Shown here in pieces: positions 63,361 to 64,000 of a stretch of DNA of 64,000 nucleotides (within the stretch, counting starts at the first letter, position 1; every line of letters starts with the position of its first letter). Below the pieces are notes generated by a model that saw only the letters and a program-made list of their open reading frames with translations, had not been told where the DNA came from and made no database searches. This DNA comes from CAMDHY01 sp046156265 (GTDB lineage Bacteria > Pseudomonadota > Alphaproteobacteria > Rhizobiales > Segnochrobactraceae). The stretch spans positions 124,001 to 188,000 of the forward strand of contig NZ_JAWDIR010000043.1 of NCBI RefSeq assembly GCF_046156265.1. Reading direction: 5' to 3'. The position numbers and the translations under genes were made by a program.

Positions 63361-64000
63361 TTCCGCTCGCCGAACGCCTTCACCCGTGCTGCCGAATCCG
63401 GGTGGGCGAACGCCTCGATCGTCGCGGCGTGCTCGAGGGCGACGGCGCGCCAGAGCGCTCCGCCGAGGTCGCGGAGTACCGTCTTCTTCAACCGCGCCGT
63501 CGAGAAGCGCGACTTAGCGGCGATGCGGCCGGCGATCTCGAGCGCCGTCTCCAGCATCTTGTCCTTCGGCACGACGCGATTGACGAGTCCGAGCGCTTCG
63601 AGCCGCGCCGCACTCTGGCGCTCGCCGAGGAGCAGGAGCTCCATCGCCCGCTGGTGGCCGATCGCCTGCGGCAGCAGGTGGGTGACGCCGCCGGTGACGA
63701 ACTGGCCCCAGTCCATCTCGGGGAAGAAGGCGACGAGGTCGTCGGCGGCCACCACCAGGTCGCAGTTGATCAGCCACTCGAAGCCACCACCCACGGCGAA
63801 GCCGTGAATGGCCCCGACCACGGGCTTGTCGGAGCCCATCAGGAGGCGCGTGATCGCCTGGATGCGGTCGACGTGGGTGCGGATCGACTCCTCGTCGGCG
63901 CTCTGGGCGTCGTATTCCTTTAGGTCGTCGCCGGCGCAGAAGGCCCGGCCGGCGCCAGTCAGCACCACCGCACCGGTGTCGGGATCGGCGAAGGCCACGG
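63351..64000 (-). CDS. Enoyl-CoA hydratase/isomerase family protein, 5' end outside window
   Basis: Crotonase-fold enzyme; 216 codons visible, N-terminus beyond the window edge. The oxyanion-hole region AFCAGDDLKEYD and the second glycine loop HGFAVGGGFEWLINCDLV are clear. The place of the second catalytic glutamate in classical hydratases reads FPEMDWGQFVTGG, so Glu is present. Reaction may be hydration, isomerisation or thioester hydrolysis. Convergent with scoB; may belong to the same catabolic region or to a neighbouring acyl-CoA pathway. Confidence 0.9.
   Translation of the reverse strand, partial: VAFADPDTGAVVLTGAGRAFCAGDDLKEYDAQSADEESIRTHVDRIQAITRLLMGSDKPVVGAIHGFAVGGGFEWLINCDLVVAADDLVAFFPEMDWGQFVTGGVTHLLPQAIGHQRAMELLLLGERQSAARLEALGLVNRVVPKDKMLETALEIAGRIAAKSRFSTARLKKTVLRDLGGALWRAVALEHAATIEAFAHPDSAARVKAFGERKRG

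Overview
The window is GC-rich (roughly two thirds G+C or more) and densely coded, with frequent 1-4 base start/stop overlaps. Gene content points to an alphaproteobacterium, most likely of the order Hyphomicrobiales (Rhizobiales): ChvE/GguAB sugar transporter, IalB-family protein, a secG-pyrG-kdsA run, glmU/glmS/recG/sdhE/mfd neighbourhood, a Kdo synthase of the Cys (metal) type, and several Rhizobiales-type conserved hypotheticals. No species can be named from sequence reading alone. No CRISPR array, phage or insertion sequence was seen.

Layout. 1-3507: end of a sugar ABC transporter of the CUT2 class (chvE-gguA-gguB). 3631-6246: arsenic operon arsR-arsC(LMW-phosphatase type)-acr3-arsC(glutaredoxin type). 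6742-7095: small conserved protein. 7410-12714: an alternative aa3-like cytochrome oxidase locus (ctaG, membrane proteins, coxB, a fused subunit I+III). 12757-20925, minus strand: GntR regulator, beta-hydroxyacid dehydrogenase, a second CUT2 transporter and dihydroxyacetone-kinase-like dhaK/dhaL, read as one catabolic unit. 21135-25623: Tat-exported amidohydrolase, divergent catalase-peroxidase katG, small secreted protein. 25624-26702: lower-GC stretch with one orphan reading frame, ending at a tRNA-Lys. 26949-31144, minus strand: secG, pyrG, a methyltransferase, kdsA. 31420-50424: housekeeping block (aspS, glmU, glmS, recG, sdhE, mfd) with two paralogous exported proteins of unknown function, membrane proteins, a DsbA-family protein and an IalB-family protein.

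50542-64000 is the most interesting region: a catabolic cluster with a third CUT2 transporter (periplasmic protein, ATPase with a broken second site, and two permease domains fused in one protein), a GntR regulator with clear operators, an SDR dehydrogenase, two SMP-30-type lactonases, a dehydrogenase resembling L-gulonate 3-dehydrogenase (lambda-crystallin), a beta-keto acid cleavage enzyme (BKACE, DUF849), a shikimate-dehydrogenase-like protein lacking its usual substrate serines, a two-subunit 3-oxoacid CoA-transferase and an enoyl-CoA hydratase. Together they suggest a route: sugar import, C1 oxidation to a lactone, lactone opening to an aldonate, C3 oxidation to a beta-keto acid, cleavage with acetyl-CoA into acetoacetate (or a substituted acetoacetate) plus an acyl-CoA, then activation of acetoacetate by the CoA-transferase. 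The logic parallels the known oxidative 2-deoxyribose pathway, but the enzyme set differs and the substrate is unknown.

Recurring themes: all three CUT2 operons have a strong hairpin between the binding-protein gene and the ATPase gene, and the two GntR genes are preceded by inverted repeats with identical half-sites (TGGTCCG/CGGACCA) but different spacers.
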